Assembly: GCA_035543015.1 (NCBI GenBank)
Contig: DATKKG010000088.1
Span: 1-63,316 of the forward strand
DNA from: DATKKG01 sp035543015
GTDB taxonomy: Archaea > Thermoproteota > Nitrososphaeria > Conexivisphaerales > DTJL01
Length of the DNA: 63,316 nt
Reading direction: 5' to 3'
The notes under the pieces are model-generated. The model made no database searches. It had not been told where the DNA came from and was given only the letters and a program-made list of their open reading frames with translations. Below are positions 1-9,494 of the stretch, piece by piece. The translations under genes and the position numbers were made by a program. The number at the start of each line of letters is the position of its first letter. Position 1 is the first letter of the stretch.

Positions 1-587
1 GATCTCATGGATCTTAGGTATCGCCCTTCGCCGTGGTTCCGTCCCGCGTTGAAGGCTATGAGTGACAGGAGCACGCCGAGCAGGACGGCGATGATGATCA
101 GGATTATCAGCACAACGAGGTCCGACTGGCGATCGTTCTGCCTCTCGTAGTTGATGATGCTCTCGAGGGGACCGAAGTCACTCATGTAGGCGAACACGTT
201 CCAGATCGAAGCGAAGGTGTTGTACAGTGCCTGACCGACTGTCCAGAATCCCGGATGCTTGGCCGCGATGTAGATGCTTTGGATAGTCGCGCCAATCCCG
301 AGCGCCGTGATCGAGGCCCCGGTCACCAGGTAGTTGTACGCGAAGAGGAGGTCCACGGTGCCTGCGTCCACGTAGCCGAGCGCGTATCCCGCATATCCCA
401 GCACAATCGCCGTGACGTAGACGGAACCTGCGATACCTAGGGAAAGGCCCAGAATGGTGGAGATGTACGCCCAGCCTGGTCCTCCGTTCTTCTTGAGCAT
501 CCCGTAGCTGAGGCCGGCGGAGTAGCTGTTCCAGATTGAGAGGACGAAATCAAGGACCAAGATGAGAGTCGATACGATGTCGACCAA
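1..587 (-). CDS. Hypothetical membrane protein (C-terminus cut by window edge)
   Basis: Open frame of 195 codons running off the left edge without a stop. The start is TTG at 587, preceded in frame by a TAG two codons upstream, and a TATA box lies about 35 nt upstream, so the mRNA is leaderless or nearly so. The protein has about four hydrophobic segments (near residues 5-20, 40-65, 75-100 and 150-175) joined by short polar loops. The last segment is followed by a basic stretch. I do not recognise a family. It is divergent from the small gene at 747. Confidence 0.7.
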   Translation of the reverse strand, partial: MVDIVSTLILVLDFVLSIWNSYSAGLSYGMLKKNGGPGWAYISTILGLSLGIAGSVYVTAIVLGYAGYALGYVDAGTVDLLFAYNYLVTGASITALGIGATIQSIYIAAKHPGFWTVGQALYNTFASIWNVFAYMSDFGPLESIINYERQNDRQSDLVVLIILIIIAVLLGVLLSLIAFNAGRNHGEGRYLRSMR

Positions 588-617
588 CGCCTATCGTCAC
601 CAATAGCTTGGTGAGAC

Positions 618-627
618 GATATATAGT
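618..627 (-). promoter_or_regulatory. TATA box for the membrane protein at 587
   Basis: The minus strand reads CTATATAT here, with its centre about 35 nt from the TTG start. This fits an archaeal TATA element with a leader of roughly 10 nt. Confidence 0.5.
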
Positions 628-746
628 TTCAAGGCCTACAGGCGTGAGACGATCCAAACGCACATCCCCCGGCCCCCTAGAGGCGAAACGACCCTCTCAG
701 AAAGGGATAAATCATCACTTTGTGTTCTGGCGTCGCGGAAAGCAGT

Positions 747-980
747 ATGGGTACCGACGACAGGTCTGAAAAGCTGGCGAAAGTCATGGGTGCGACGCTC
801 CAGCAGAAGGGAGCAACCGAGACGCCGCGGGCCTTTATCGAGACGACTCTGAACAACATCGCGACCGTAAACGAAGCGTTGGCAGAATACGAGAAGGCGT
901 ATGGAGGCGACTTCGCTAACCGGCAGATTCAGCTCTCATATGCCAAGGGCGCCCTCGAGTATCTCCTGATCTTCCTCTGA
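747..980 (+). CDS. Hypothetical small acidic protein
   Basis: A 77-residue soluble protein with no membrane segment and no cysteines. ATG 747 is preferred over the in-frame ATG 720, because an AT-rich TATA-like element (ataaat near 707) would place transcription start near 735-745. The sequence is helix-prone with alternating charged and hydrophobic residues. No family is recognised. It stands alone between a divergent membrane protein and the glycogen phosphorylase gene. Confidence 0.55.
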   Translation: MGTDDRSEKLAKVMGATLQQKGATETPRAFIETTLNNIATVNEALAEYEKAYGGDFANRQIQLSYAKGALEYLLIFL

Positions 981-1011
981 ACACCTGAGCCTTCGACGAA
1001 CCAAGCCTTGG

Positions 1012-1060
1012 CTGGCACAACCCTGACGGCTAGGGTAAGGACCGCAAGAGGTTGTGCGGC
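1012..1060. repeat. Inverted repeat upstream of glgP
   Basis: GCACAACC at 1015-1022 is matched by GGTTGTGC at 1050-1057. Inside the loop a second perfect pair, ACCCT (1020-1024) and AGGGT (1032-1036), competes with the outer stem. It lies in the 173-bp gap before glgP. It could be a transcribed structure or an operator; nothing shows which. Confidence 0.4.
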
Positions 1061-1153
1061 CCTGTGGGGAGGGGTCGTTCGTACGTCTGAGAGGGGCACA
1101 ACGGATATAGATGTGCGAAATGCCAGTCTAGGGGTCTTGCCGAGGGCGGTTCT

Positions 1154-2809
1154 TTGACAGTAGCTTACTGCGTGATGGAGATAGGCCTGGAAAGCGACAT
1201 GCCGACGTATGCGGGCGGATTAGGTATCCTCGCCGGCGACACTGCATACACGTTCGCGGATTTGGGGATCCCCGCCGTCTTCGTGACCCTGCTCTACAAG
1301 GCTGGCTACACCAGGCAGAAGCTCACCGCTGGCGGCCTCCAGATGGACCAGGAGTTTCGGTGGCCGTACAAGGAGAAGCTGACGCCATTGGCGCCCGTTG
1401 TTCAGCTTGAAGCGGGGAGCCAGCAGATGAAGGCCAGGATGTGGCAATATACGATAAAGGGGAAGCGGGACGTCCCGGTCATCTTCTTGGACACGGACGT
1501 GCAGGACAACCCCCCTATCTTCAAGGCGGCCACCGAGAAGCTGTACCAGAGCACAGGCGCGGCCCGTCTGACCCAGGAGCTGCTTCTGGGCGTGGGCGGG
1601 TTCAGGGCGCTCAAAGCGCTGGGTTACGACGTCGACCTGTACATGATGAACGAGGGACACGCGGCACTCCTAACGGTGGAGCTCCTCAAGGAGTTCAAGT
1701 CACCAAAGGAGGTCAGGCGTCGCTGCATGTTCACCACGCACACTCCCGTCGCAGGCGGTCATGACGCGTTCCCGATCCCAATGGTGCAGGACCTGATGAA
1801 GGCCTACACCTGGATGGACTGGCGCTCCGAGAGCGTCGACGGCTCCCTGAACCTCTCCAGGCTGGCCTCGAAGTACAGCTGCGTGACGAACGCGGTCTCC
1901 CTGAAGCATGAATACGTGTCTCGCATCATACTGGGAAGGAACGATGTGGACCACGTCACCAACGGAGTGTATCACAAGAGGTGGGTTCACGAGGACCTGA
2001 GGAGGGTGTTCGACAGGTATCTGCCCCTTTGGGGGGACGAGCCATCGCTGCTCTCCAACGCGTACAGGATACCGTCCGCCGACCTGGCCAAGGCTCATGA
2101 TGCGGCCAAGGCCAAGATGGTCGCCATGGCGAACGCGAGCTCCAAGGGGGGATTCGCGGCTGATGTGCTGACGATAGGGATCGCCAAGCGGATCACGGCG
2201 TATAAGCGGAACGGGCTGATCCTCACCGACGCGTCAAAGCTGGCCTCCATAGCCGACTCCGCTGGCGGCATCCAGATAGTGTTCTCAGGCAAGGCCCATC
2301 CCGACGACGACATAGGTAAGAACGGGATAGTGCATATCCTCACCCAGGCAGCCGCGGTCATGAAGAAGACGAGCAAGGTCAGGGTAGCGTTCCTTGAAGA
2401 CTACAGCATCGATATTGCCAGGACGATGGTCTCAGGCTGCGACCTTTGGTTGAACAACCCGAAGCGTCCACTGGAGGCCAGCGGCACCAGCGGAATGAAG
2501 GCCGCCATGAATGGCGTCCTCAACTTCAGCACATGGGACGGCTGGTGGCTCGAGGGAGGAGTGGAGCGGGTCAACGGATGGGGCATCGGGAAGCGGCCGC
2601 AGTGGGACGACCTCTCGGAGTCGGACGAGGCTGAGGACCTGAGAGATCTGTATTCGAAGCTCTCCGAAGAGATCCTCCCCCTCTATTACAACGACCGCGG
2701 CCGCTGGCTGGAGATGGCTAAGGCCTCCATTGCCACGATAGGGCCGAGGTTCAACACCCACCGGATGGTCCGAGAGTATCTCACGAAATGGTACGCCGCA
2801 GCCGACTAG
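1154..2809 (+). CDS. glgP: Alpha-glucan (glycogen/maltodextrin) phosphorylase, GT35
   Basis: Releases glucose 1-phosphate from alpha-1,4-glucans in the cytoplasm. The 551 residues match the short archaeal/bacterial phosphorylase type rather than the roughly 800-residue E. coli/animal type. The N-terminal glycine-rich segment (YAGGLGILAGD, about residues 21-31) and the C-terminal block EASGTSGMK (441-449), whose lysine holds pyridoxal phosphate in this family, are both intact. The start is TTG 1154; a GATATAG element near 1104-1112 could be the promoter. It converges on the GH57 gene, and the neighbouring branching enzyme and GT4 synthase make glycogen turnover the obvious role. Confidence 0.93.
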   Translation: MTVAYCVMEIGLESDMPTYAGGLGILAGDTAYTFADLGIPAVFVTLLYKAGYTRQKLTAGGLQMDQEFRWPYKEKLTPLAPVVQLEAGSQQMKARMWQYTIKGKRDVPVIFLDTDVQDNPPIFKAATEKLYQSTGAARLTQELLLGVGGFRALKALGYDVDLYMMNEGHAALLTVELLKEFKSPKEVRRRCMFTTHTPVAGGHDAFPIPMVQDLMKAYTWMDWRSESVDGSLNLSRLASKYSCVTNAVSLKHEYVSRIILGRNDVDHVTNGVYHKRWVHEDLRRVFDRYLPLWGDEPSLLSNAYRIPSADLAKAHDAAKAKMVAMANASSKGGFAADVLTIGIAKRITAYKRNGLILTDASKLASIADSAGGIQIVFSGKAHPDDDIGKNGIVHILTQAAAVMKKTSKVRVAFLEDYSIDIARTMVSGCDLWLNNPKRPLEASGTSGMKAAMNGVLNFSTWDGWWLEGGVERVNGWGIGKRPQWDDLSESDEAEDLRDLYSKLSEEILPLYYNDRGRWLEMAKASIATIGPRFNTHRMVREYLTKWYAAAD

Positions 2810-2850
2810 CCCTAGAAACCTGTCCAGGATCGACCATTGGCCTGGCGCGG

Positions 2851-4353
2851 TCAGGGTCGAGAGGGGCCAGTTCTTGAAGTCGCCAGGACTTCCTCAGCCA
2901 CGGTCCTGCCAGTGGCGTAGCGGGGGTCGTTGCACGTGCAGGACTCCAGTCGTTTCAGGAAGCCGGACACAAGGTCGGCTCCTGCCATCTGGCCGGCGAT
3001 CTGCGCGGCTCGGAGGGCGTAGGCTATGACCTGCTTGGACTCTATCCTGGAGATGTCTTCGAAGAACCAGCCGCAGCTGGTGTACATGAGCTGGCCGTAG
3101 CGCTCCATTTCGAGCAGCTCGGCCATGGTTCCTCGAGCGCCAGCGACGGGGGTCCTCGCATGCGAAGAGAAGAAAGCGTCGAGAGCGTCGCTTCCCCCCA
3201 AGAAGGCGGCGCAATAGTCATCTCTTGCCCTGACTGGATCTTTCAGGTACTGGCCGCCCACCTCAGAGTAGACGGCGTCGATCCTGGAGCCGAGCCAGTC
3301 GATCGTTTCCCTGAGCGCCTCTCTCCACTGGGAGCTCCATCCGGGAGCCCCGGTCGAGCCGCATACGCATCCTCCCCGCCACCTGCGGACCCCATGAGGA
3401 CAGCTCCAGGAGCTGGGCTCGACGATCTCCACGTAGTCTTCCGGGGTATGGAGAGACAGATACTCAGAGTAGTTCGTCAGGCGGACCCCGTCTCCCAGAT
3501 GCCTCAGGCAGTAGGCCAGGGCCATCTCTCCGAACCTGCGATGATGGCCGTAGGTCTCCCCGTCGGTGGCGATGCTGACCAGCTCCGGCCTGCTTCCCTC
3601 GGAGAACGAACCCCTCAGTGCCCGGACGAAGGACTCTCCGTCCTCCAGGAGCCGGCCGAAAGCGACGCCATGAGAGAGCCCTCCGTCGTAGAAGAAGATG
3701 GTCATCTCCTCTCCCGAGGGCAGGTCGACGAGGTAGGGCCTCCTGGAATCTATCCTGCCCGTGCCGACCTCCGTCCAAGTCTCGGAATGTGCCGGACGCG
3801 TCCGCAGAGCTTGAAGGGGAGAGAGGACGGTGTACTTGATGCCCCCTTCGGCCAGCGACGCCAGGGTGGGCACGTCAGCGGCCGTCTCGGGAAGCCACAT
3901 GCCTTCGGGCTGCCTTCCGAACCGCCTCTTGAAATCGGCGATCCCCCACGCCACCTGCGTCCGCCTGGTCTCGGCGTCGGCCAGGGGCATTATGGCGTGG
4001 TTGTACGCCTGCGCCATGGCGGAACCATGGCCGGAGAACGCGTTCGCGCTGTGCCTATCCGCTTCGAGCACCTTCGAATACGTGTGTGGATCGTTCACCT
4101 CCAGCCAGGAGAGGAGTGTCGGCCCGAAGTCGAAGCTGATGAGGGAATAGTTGTTCAGGGTCTCCAGTAGGGCGCCGGAGGAATCGAGGAGCCTGGCAGC
4201 GGCGTTGGGCGCGTAGCATTCGCTCGTGATCCTCTGGTTCCAGTCGTGGAACGGCGCGGCGGACGCTTGCCTGCCCACCTTCCCGGTCCAGGGATTCTCC
4301 CTTGGAGGCTGGTAGAAGTGCCCGTGGATGCAGATGGAGCGGTCCGTGGCCAA
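2851..4353 (-). CDS. Glycoside hydrolase family 57 protein
   Basis: A 500-residue cytoplasmic protein. The N-terminus carries the GH57 hallmark HGHFYQPPREN (about 10-20). The nucleophile segment GMWLPE puts the catalytic glutamate near residue 156. Family members are alpha-amylase-like, 4-alpha-glucanotransferase or branching enzymes; the exact reaction cannot be read here. The C-terminal half resembles the DUF3536 region that often follows the GH57 domain. It is the last gene of a treS-glgB-GH57 run on the minus strand, 57 bp after glgB, so alpha-glucan remodelling is likely. Confidence 0.85.
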   Translation of the reverse strand: MATDRSICIHGHFYQPPRENPWTGKVGRQASAAPFHDWNQRITSECYAPNAAARLLDSSGALLETLNNYSLISFDFGPTLLSWLEVNDPHTYSKVLEADRHSANAFSGHGSAMAQAYNHAIMPLADAETRRTQVAWGIADFKRRFGRQPEGMWLPETAADVPTLASLAEGGIKYTVLSPLQALRTRPAHSETWTEVGTGRIDSRRPYLVDLPSGEEMTIFFYDGGLSHGVAFGRLLEDGESFVRALRGSFSEGSRPELVSIATDGETYGHHRRFGEMALAYCLRHLGDGVRLTNYSEYLSLHTPEDYVEIVEPSSWSCPHGVRRWRGGCVCGSTGAPGWSSQWREALRETIDWLGSRIDAVYSEVGGQYLKDPVRARDDYCAAFLGGSDALDAFFSSHARTPVAGARGTMAELLEMERYGQLMYTSCGWFFEDISRIESKQVIAYALRAAQIAGQMAGADLVSGFLKRLESCTCNDPRYATGRTVAEEVLATSRTGPSRP

Positions 4354-4410
4354 GGCTTTCAGGTCCCCTGACGCGTTCCGGCGGGATGGGGCAGCTGGAG
4401 CGAGGCCAGG

Positions 4411-6339
4411 TTATGCCTCAGCCCTCTTGAGTATGAGCGCTCCAAGCGGCGGAAGGGTCGCTTTGGCCCCGAAGCCCGTCCTTGACGAAGCTCTCCTGGT
4501 GGCTTTGACCTGGCCCATGTTTCCGACGTCGCTGCCCCCGTATTCCTTGCCGTCGCTGTTCAGGACTTCGCGCCAGGTTCCCGCCCTGGGCACGGTCAGG
4601 GGGTACGAGTGTCGGACGACGGGGGTGAAGTTGCAGACGACCAGGACGTCGTCCTCGTCCTTGCCCGACTTCCGCAGGAAGCTGATCACGCTGTTGTCAC
4701 GATCGGTGGAATCCATCCATTCGAATCCGCCGGGCCAGAAGTCCAGTTCGTGGAGGGCGGGCTCCTCTGAGACAAGGCGGTTGAGGTCCTTCACCCAACG
4801 CTGGACCCCGGAGTTCAGGGGCCTTCTTGCCTGGCTCCACTGGAGCTGGGAGTCGTGGTTCCACTCGGCGCTTTGGGCGAATTCGCTGCCCATGAAGAGG
4901 AGCTTCTTGCCGGGATGGCAGAACATGTAGCCGTAGAGGAGGCGGAGGTTGGCGAACCGCTGCCAATCGTCGCCGGGCATGTTCCCTATCAGAGAGCCCT
5001 TGCCGTGGACAACCTCGTCATGAGAAAGGGGGAGGACGAAGTTCTCCGTGAACGCGTACCATATGCTGAACGTTATCTTGTCGTGGAGGTGCTTTCTGTA
5101 GACAGGGTCCTTGGAGAAGTACTCCAGGGTGTCGTGCATCCAGCCCATGTTCCATTTCATGCCAAAGCCCAGCCCGCCCACATCCGTGGGGCGGGACACG
5201 AGGGGCCATGCGGTGGATTCTTCGGCTATCATCTGGGCCCCCGGGAAGCTCGAGTACACCATCCTGTTCAGGTCCCTGAGGAATGACACCGCCTCGAGGT
5301 TCTCCTTCCCCCCGTTGACGTTCGGCGCCCACTCGCCGGGCTTCCTGGAATAGTCCAGGTACAGCATTGAGGCCACGGCGTCCACCCTGAGGGCGTCCGC
5401 GTGGTAAGCCTTCAGCCAGAAGGCGGCGCTGCTCAGCAGGAAGGAGCGTACCTCCGTCCGACCGTAGTCGAAGATGTAGCTGGACCAGTCGGGATGCACC
5501 ATCTTCATGGGGTCACCATACTCATAGAGGTGGGTGCCGTCGAAGTACCCTAGGCCGTGCTCGTCTTTGGGGAAGTGGGAGGGCACCCAGTCCAAGATGA
5601 CGCCTATCCCCTTGGAGTGCATCCGGTCGACGAACGCCATCAGGTCTTCGGGGGTGCCGTATCGGCTGGTGGGGGCGAAATAGCCCACGATCTGGTAGCC
5701 CCACGACGCGTAGAAGGGATGCTCCATGATTGGGAGAAGCTCGACGTGGGTGAACCCCATGTCAGTGACGTAATCGGACAGTTCCTCGGCGACCTGCCGA
5801 TAGGTCGGGAGTCGCGAGCTGGTGGCCCTCTTCCAGGAGCCGAAGTGCACCTCGTAGATAGAGACAGGCGAGGAGAGGAGGTCCGAGCCACCACGCCGTT
5901 TCATCCAGGCATCGTCTGCCCATTCATGGTCCAGCTTCCAGATGCGAGAGGCGGTGCCGGGGGGCTCCTCCCAGCTGGCGCTGTAGGGGTCGCCCTTGGC
6001 GGCCTTATATCCGGTCTTGGACTCCACGAAGTACTTGTACAGGTCGCCCTTCCTCGCGCTGGGAACGAAGCCCTCCCAAATGCCCGAGCCGTCGACCCGG
6101 GGAAAGAGCCGCATGTCGCCATTTCTCCAACCGTTGAAGTCGCCGACGACGGAGACGGCCTTCGCAGAAGGGGCCCACACGGAGAACTGGACGCCCGGCC
6201 TGCCGTCCAAGACCATGGGGTGCGAGCCCAGCTTTTCGTATATCGAGCTGTGCTTGCCCTCACGGTAGAGGTAGACGTCGTAGTCAGTGAGGAGGCTGTT
6301 CTCTACAACGTGGGGTTTCGAGGCACCTTCGCCAGCCAT
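4411..6339 (-). CDS. glgB: 1,4-alpha-glucan branching enzyme (GH13_9)
   Basis: Makes alpha-1,6 branches in glycogen. The 642 residues comprise an N-terminal CBM48-like domain (FSVWAPSAKAVSVVGDFN, about 52-70), a GH13 barrel and a beta C-domain. The nucleophile aspartate lies in ALRVDAVASM (about 319), the acid/base glutamate in MIAEEST (about 372) and the transition-state aspartate in LSHDEVVHGKGS. All are intact. It starts 8 bp after the treS stop, indicating one transcript with treS and the GH57 gene. The length fits the usual 630-730 residues. Confidence 0.95.
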   Translation of the reverse strand: MAGEGASKPHVVENSLLTDYDVYLYREGKHSSIYEKLGSHPMVLDGRPGVQFSVWAPSAKAVSVVGDFNGWRNGDMRLFPRVDGSGIWEGFVPSARKGDLYKYFVESKTGYKAAKGDPYSASWEEPPGTASRIWKLDHEWADDAWMKRRGGSDLLSSPVSIYEVHFGSWKRATSSRLPTYRQVAEELSDYVTDMGFTHVELLPIMEHPFYASWGYQIVGYFAPTSRYGTPEDLMAFVDRMHSKGIGVILDWVPSHFPKDEHGLGYFDGTHLYEYGDPMKMVHPDWSSYIFDYGRTEVRSFLLSSAAFWLKAYHADALRVDAVASMLYLDYSRKPGEWAPNVNGGKENLEAVSFLRDLNRMVYSSFPGAQMIAEESTAWPLVSRPTDVGGLGFGMKWNMGWMHDTLEYFSKDPVYRKHLHDKITFSIWYAFTENFVLPLSHDEVVHGKGSLIGNMPGDDWQRFANLRLLYGYMFCHPGKKLLFMGSEFAQSAEWNHDSQLQWSQARRPLNSGVQRWVKDLNRLVSEEPALHELDFWPGGFEWMDSTDRDNSVISFLRKSGKDEDDVLVVCNFTPVVRHSYPLTVPRAGTWREVLNSDGKEYGGSDVGNMGQVKATRRASSRTGFGAKATLPPLGALILKRAEA

Positions 6340-6347
6340 GGCTGTAC

Positions 6348-8066
6348 CTAGGACACCTCCCTTATGCCTTTGGTCGTTTGGGAGGCGGAACGTCTGCCTC
6401 TCCCAGGGCCGCCCTCCAGAGAGAGCAGGTGATAGCCGTATGGACGGAACCCGAGTTCAAGGGTTGATGGGCCGAGACGCGGAAGCGCGGCTTCCGAAAG
6501 CAGGTCGCGTGGCCTGCTCCCCCGAAAGCCTCCGAGCCCCAGGATGGCTTCCTGCGCGGCGCCGGAGAGGTTGACCGAAACGAGCACCTCCTCATCACCG
6601 TTGGCTCGGATGAATGAGAGTATCTTTCTGTTGTTCGATGGGACGAGGACGAACTTGCCACGTCTAAGGGCTGCGCTCCCTGAGGAGGCCCGGATCAGGC
6701 GCTTCATCCATGCGAGCAGGGAAGAGCTGTCGTGGAGCTGAGCGGCGACGTTGACGGCCTTGAAGCCGTAGAGGCCATCGGAGATCGGAGGAGGATAGAG
6801 CTTCCCCGAATCGGAGCCGGAGAACCCTCCGTTCGGCCCGCCGTTCCACTGCATTGGCGTCCTGATGCCATCTCTGTCGGGCAGGCTGCAGTCATCGCCC
6901 ATGCCCACCTCGTCCCCGTAGTAGATTACGGGCGTTCCCGGGAGCGAGAAGAGCAGGACGTTCAGAAGCTCGAGCTTGGACCTGTCGTTTGAAAGAAGAG
7001 GGGCAAGCCTGCGCCTTATCCCGAGGTTGACCCGAGTGTCCAAGTCCCTGGCGAACGCCCTGAAGAGCTCCGCCCTCTCCTTGGCCCCGACCTGCTCTAG
7101 GGAGAGCTCGTCGTGATTCCTGAGGAAGATGGCCCACTGGCAGCTGTCGGGCAATCGGGTGGTTCCTCGAAGGGCTTCGACGATGGGGGCGCTGTCTTCC
7201 GACTGGACGGCTTTGAACAGGCCCAGGGCCAGATTGAAGTGGAACGCCATGTGGCATTCGTCTCCAGAACCGAAGTATGATGCAACTTGTTTGGCGGGCT
7301 GGTTGGCCTCGACCAGAAGCACCCTTCCAGGAAACTTGGAGTCGATGTGGGAACGCAGGGCCTTCAGGTACTGGTGGGTCTCGGGGAGGTTCTCGCAGCT
7401 GGTCCCCTCCCTTTCGAAGAGGAAGGGCGCAGCGTCGAGACGGAAGCCGTCGACGCCCCTGCTCAGCCAGAAGTCAACCGCCTTTGTGATCTCGGTCCGC
7501 ACATATTGGGAATCATGGTTCAGATCAGGCTGGTGGGAAAAGAAGCGATGCCAGTAGTAGGCCTGGGCCAAGGGGTCCCACGTCCAGTTCGACTTCTCGA
7601 AGTCCCTGAAGATCACCCTGGCCTCCCCGTACTTGGCCGTTGTGTCGCTCCAGACGTAGAAGTCCCTCCATTTGGATCCCGGGTCGGCCCTCCTGGACCT
7701 CTGAAACCAGGGATGCTGGTCCGAAGTGTGGTTCAACACCAGCTCGGTGATGATTCGGATCCCTAGGTCATGGGAGGCGCCCAGGAACCGATCGAAGCTG
7801 TCGAGGGTTCCGCAGCCGGGGAGGACCCCCATGTAATCCGAGATGTCGTACCCACCATCCTTCAGCGGCGAAGGATAGAAGGGGAGCAGCCAGAGCGCGG
7901 TGACCCCAAGGTCCTTCAGGTAGCACAGTTTCGCCGTCAGACCTTCGAAGTCCCCGACGCCGTCCCCGTTGCCGTCGAAGAACGTCCGAACGTTGACCTC
8001 GTATATGATCGCGTCCCTGTACCAGTCGGGCTGGAGCGGAGGAGAGCCGGGGCGCGTGTTCCCCAC
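6348..8066 (-). CDS. treS: Trehalose synthase / maltose alpha-D-glucosyltransferase (GH13_16)
   Basis: Interconverts maltose and trehalose. The 572 residues match the TreS catalytic size with no fused maltokinase domain. Typical TreS features are WYRDAIIYEVNVRTFFDGNGDG near the N-terminus, nucleophile segment DGFRLDAAPFL (aspartate about 208), acid/base glutamate in LLVEANQP (about 251) and RNHDELSLEQ for the third acid. The start is GTG 8066 with no clear Shine-Dalgarno. It is the first gene of the three-gene glycogen/trehalose operon. Some family members act on related alpha-glucosides instead. Confidence 0.88.
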   Translation of the reverse strand: MGNTRPGSPPLQPDWYRDAIIYEVNVRTFFDGNGDGVGDFEGLTAKLCYLKDLGVTALWLLPFYPSPLKDGGYDISDYMGVLPGCGTLDSFDRFLGASHDLGIRIITELVLNHTSDQHPWFQRSRRADPGSKWRDFYVWSDTTAKYGEARVIFRDFEKSNWTWDPLAQAYYWHRFFSHQPDLNHDSQYVRTEITKAVDFWLSRGVDGFRLDAAPFLFEREGTSCENLPETHQYLKALRSHIDSKFPGRVLLVEANQPAKQVASYFGSGDECHMAFHFNLALGLFKAVQSEDSAPIVEALRGTTRLPDSCQWAIFLRNHDELSLEQVGAKERAELFRAFARDLDTRVNLGIRRRLAPLLSNDRSKLELLNVLLFSLPGTPVIYYGDEVGMGDDCSLPDRDGIRTPMQWNGGPNGGFSGSDSGKLYPPPISDGLYGFKAVNVAAQLHDSSSLLAWMKRLIRASSGSAALRRGKFVLVPSNNRKILSFIRANGDEEVLVSVNLSGAAQEAILGLGGFRGSRPRDLLSEAALPRLGPSTLELGFRPYGYHLLSLEGGPGRGRRSASQTTKGIREVS

Positions 8067-8303
8067 CTGTCAACCCAACCTGAGATGCGGGTCAGGGTCA
8101 GCGCCAGGGCCTCCGATAGGCATATGGTCCCGTTGCCCGCAAATCGACGAAGGGCTATGCAATGTCTCCAAGCGACAGACCCGCGTTCTCGTCGGAACGT
8201 CACCTTGTACGGCTAATAAGACTTCGGAGGGTAACGCTAATTAGAAGCATCACTGAATCAGGGGTGTGCGCTTCGCCGTCTTGCTCCCGGCCTTCCGTGA
8301 TAG

Positions 8304-8321
8304 GGAGGAGATTGGCGTCTG
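8304..8321 (+). promoter_or_regulatory. Shine-Dalgarno that may direct a CTG start
   Basis: GGAGGAG at 8304-8310 lies 20 nt from ATG 8331, which is too far, but 8 nt from an in-frame CTG at 8319. Starting at CTG gives the N-terminus (M)RILMLTWEYPP, the usual beginning of GT4 enzymes. An in-frame TAG upstream rules out earlier starts. Confidence 0.45.
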
Positions 8322-8330
8322 AGGATTCTC

Positions 8331-9494
8331 ATGCTCACCTGGGAGTATCCGCCCAGGATCATCGGTGGCATAGCCAGGCATGTGGAAGGGCTGGCTGGGG
8401 AACTCGCCAAGCGTAACGAGGTGCACGTCGTCACCCTCGATTTTCCCGGATCGCCCTCCCATGAGCAGAGCGGGCAGCTGCACATCCACAGGGTCCCCGT
8501 GGAGCTGCCTTCCCCTACCTTTCACACATGGGTGTTGATGTTCAACCACTTCTTCGAGAAGCGGGTCGGGCAGCTGGCCCATTCCTACGGCCATCCCGAC
8601 GTCATACACGTGCACGACTGGCTCACGGTGACGTCGGGCGTCGCGGCGAAGCACATGCTCAGGCGGCCGCTGGTGATGACCTTCCACAGCACCGAGGCCA
8701 AGAGGTCCTCAGGCTCCATGTCTCCTGAGTCCAACCTGGTGAAGGGCCTGGAATGGTGGGGGGCTTTCGAATCCGCCCGAGTCATAACGATCAGCAACTC
8801 GATGGTGGCTCATGTGCAAGCCCAGTTCCAGATACCCTCCTCGAAGATAGCGACCATCTGCAACGCGGTCGACCCCGCGAAGTTCAACTACGGAGTGGAC
8901 AGGGAGGCGGTGAGGAGGAGATGGGGAGTCGGCAGCGGCGAGGAGCTGGTGGCTGCCGTAGGGAGGCTGACGCCGCAGAAAGGCTTCGACAACCTCATCC
9001 GCGCGTTTCCGCTGGTGCTTCGCAAGGCCCCGGGCTGTCGGCTCCTGATCATGGGAGAGGGCTACATGAAACCGGAGTTGGAGGAGCTAGCTCGCAAGGA
9101 GGGAGTCGCCGACAGGACGACACTGGCGGGCTTCGTGACCGACCGTGACCTTGCTGGCGTCCTGCAGTCGTGCGACGCCGTCGTCATTCCTTCCCGCTTT
9201 GAGCCGTTCGGGATAACGGCCTTGGAGGCCATGACGGCGGGGGCGCCGCTGGCTGTCTCGGGCGTCGACGGCCTGGCGGAGATCGTCCAGGATGGGACGG
9301 ACGGGCTTCACTTCAAGCCGGAGGACGTCAATGGGATGGCCGAGGCGATAGTCCGCCTCCTTGCTGACAGGCCTCTTGCGGAGAAGCTGGCCGCCAGGGG
9401 AAGGGAAAAGGCAAAAAGGTACAGCTGGGCTACCGTCGCTGAGAAGACGCTGGAAGTATACCGTGCCGCCATAGGTGATGCCAGATATGAGTAA
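8331..9494 (+). CDS. GT4-family glycosyltransferase, glycogen synthase-like
   Basis: Predicted to transfer glucose from a nucleotide sugar to a growing glucan. The 387 residues have the GT-B layout: an N-terminal LTWEYPPRIIGGIARHV loop, a hinge near residue 200, and a C-terminal domain with GRLTPQKGFDNLI, MGEGYMKPELE and the EX7E motif in SRFEPFGITALEA. The family includes archaeal glycogen synthases and sucrose- or trehalose-type transferases. The neighbouring glgB, glgP and treS favour glycogen synthesis. The true start may be a CTG 12 nt upstream. It is divergent from treS across a 250-bp AT-rich gap (TATA candidates CTAATAAG near 8214 and CTAATTAG near 8238). Confidence 0.85.
   Translation: MLTWEYPPRIIGGIARHVEGLAGELAKRNEVHVVTLDFPGSPSHEQSGQLHIHRVPVELPSPTFHTWVLMFNHFFEKRVGQLAHSYGHPDVIHVHDWLTVTSGVAAKHMLRRPLVMTFHSTEAKRSSGSMSPESNLVKGLEWWGAFESARVITISNSMVAHVQAQFQIPSSKIATICNAVDPAKFNYGVDREAVRRRWGVGSGEELVAAVGRLTPQKGFDNLIRAFPLVLRKAPGCRLLIMGEGYMKPELEELARKEGVADRTTLAGFVTDRDLAGVLQSCDAVVIPSRFEPFGITALEAMTAGAPLAVSGVDGLAEIVQDGTDGLHFKPEDVNGMAEAIVRLLADRPLAEKLAARGREKAKRYSWATVAEKTLEVYRAAIGDARYE

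Noticed and set aside
3160..4170. 336-codon plus-strand ORF opposite the GH57 gene
   Set aside because: Shadow of the GH57 coding frame, which carries catalytic motifs.
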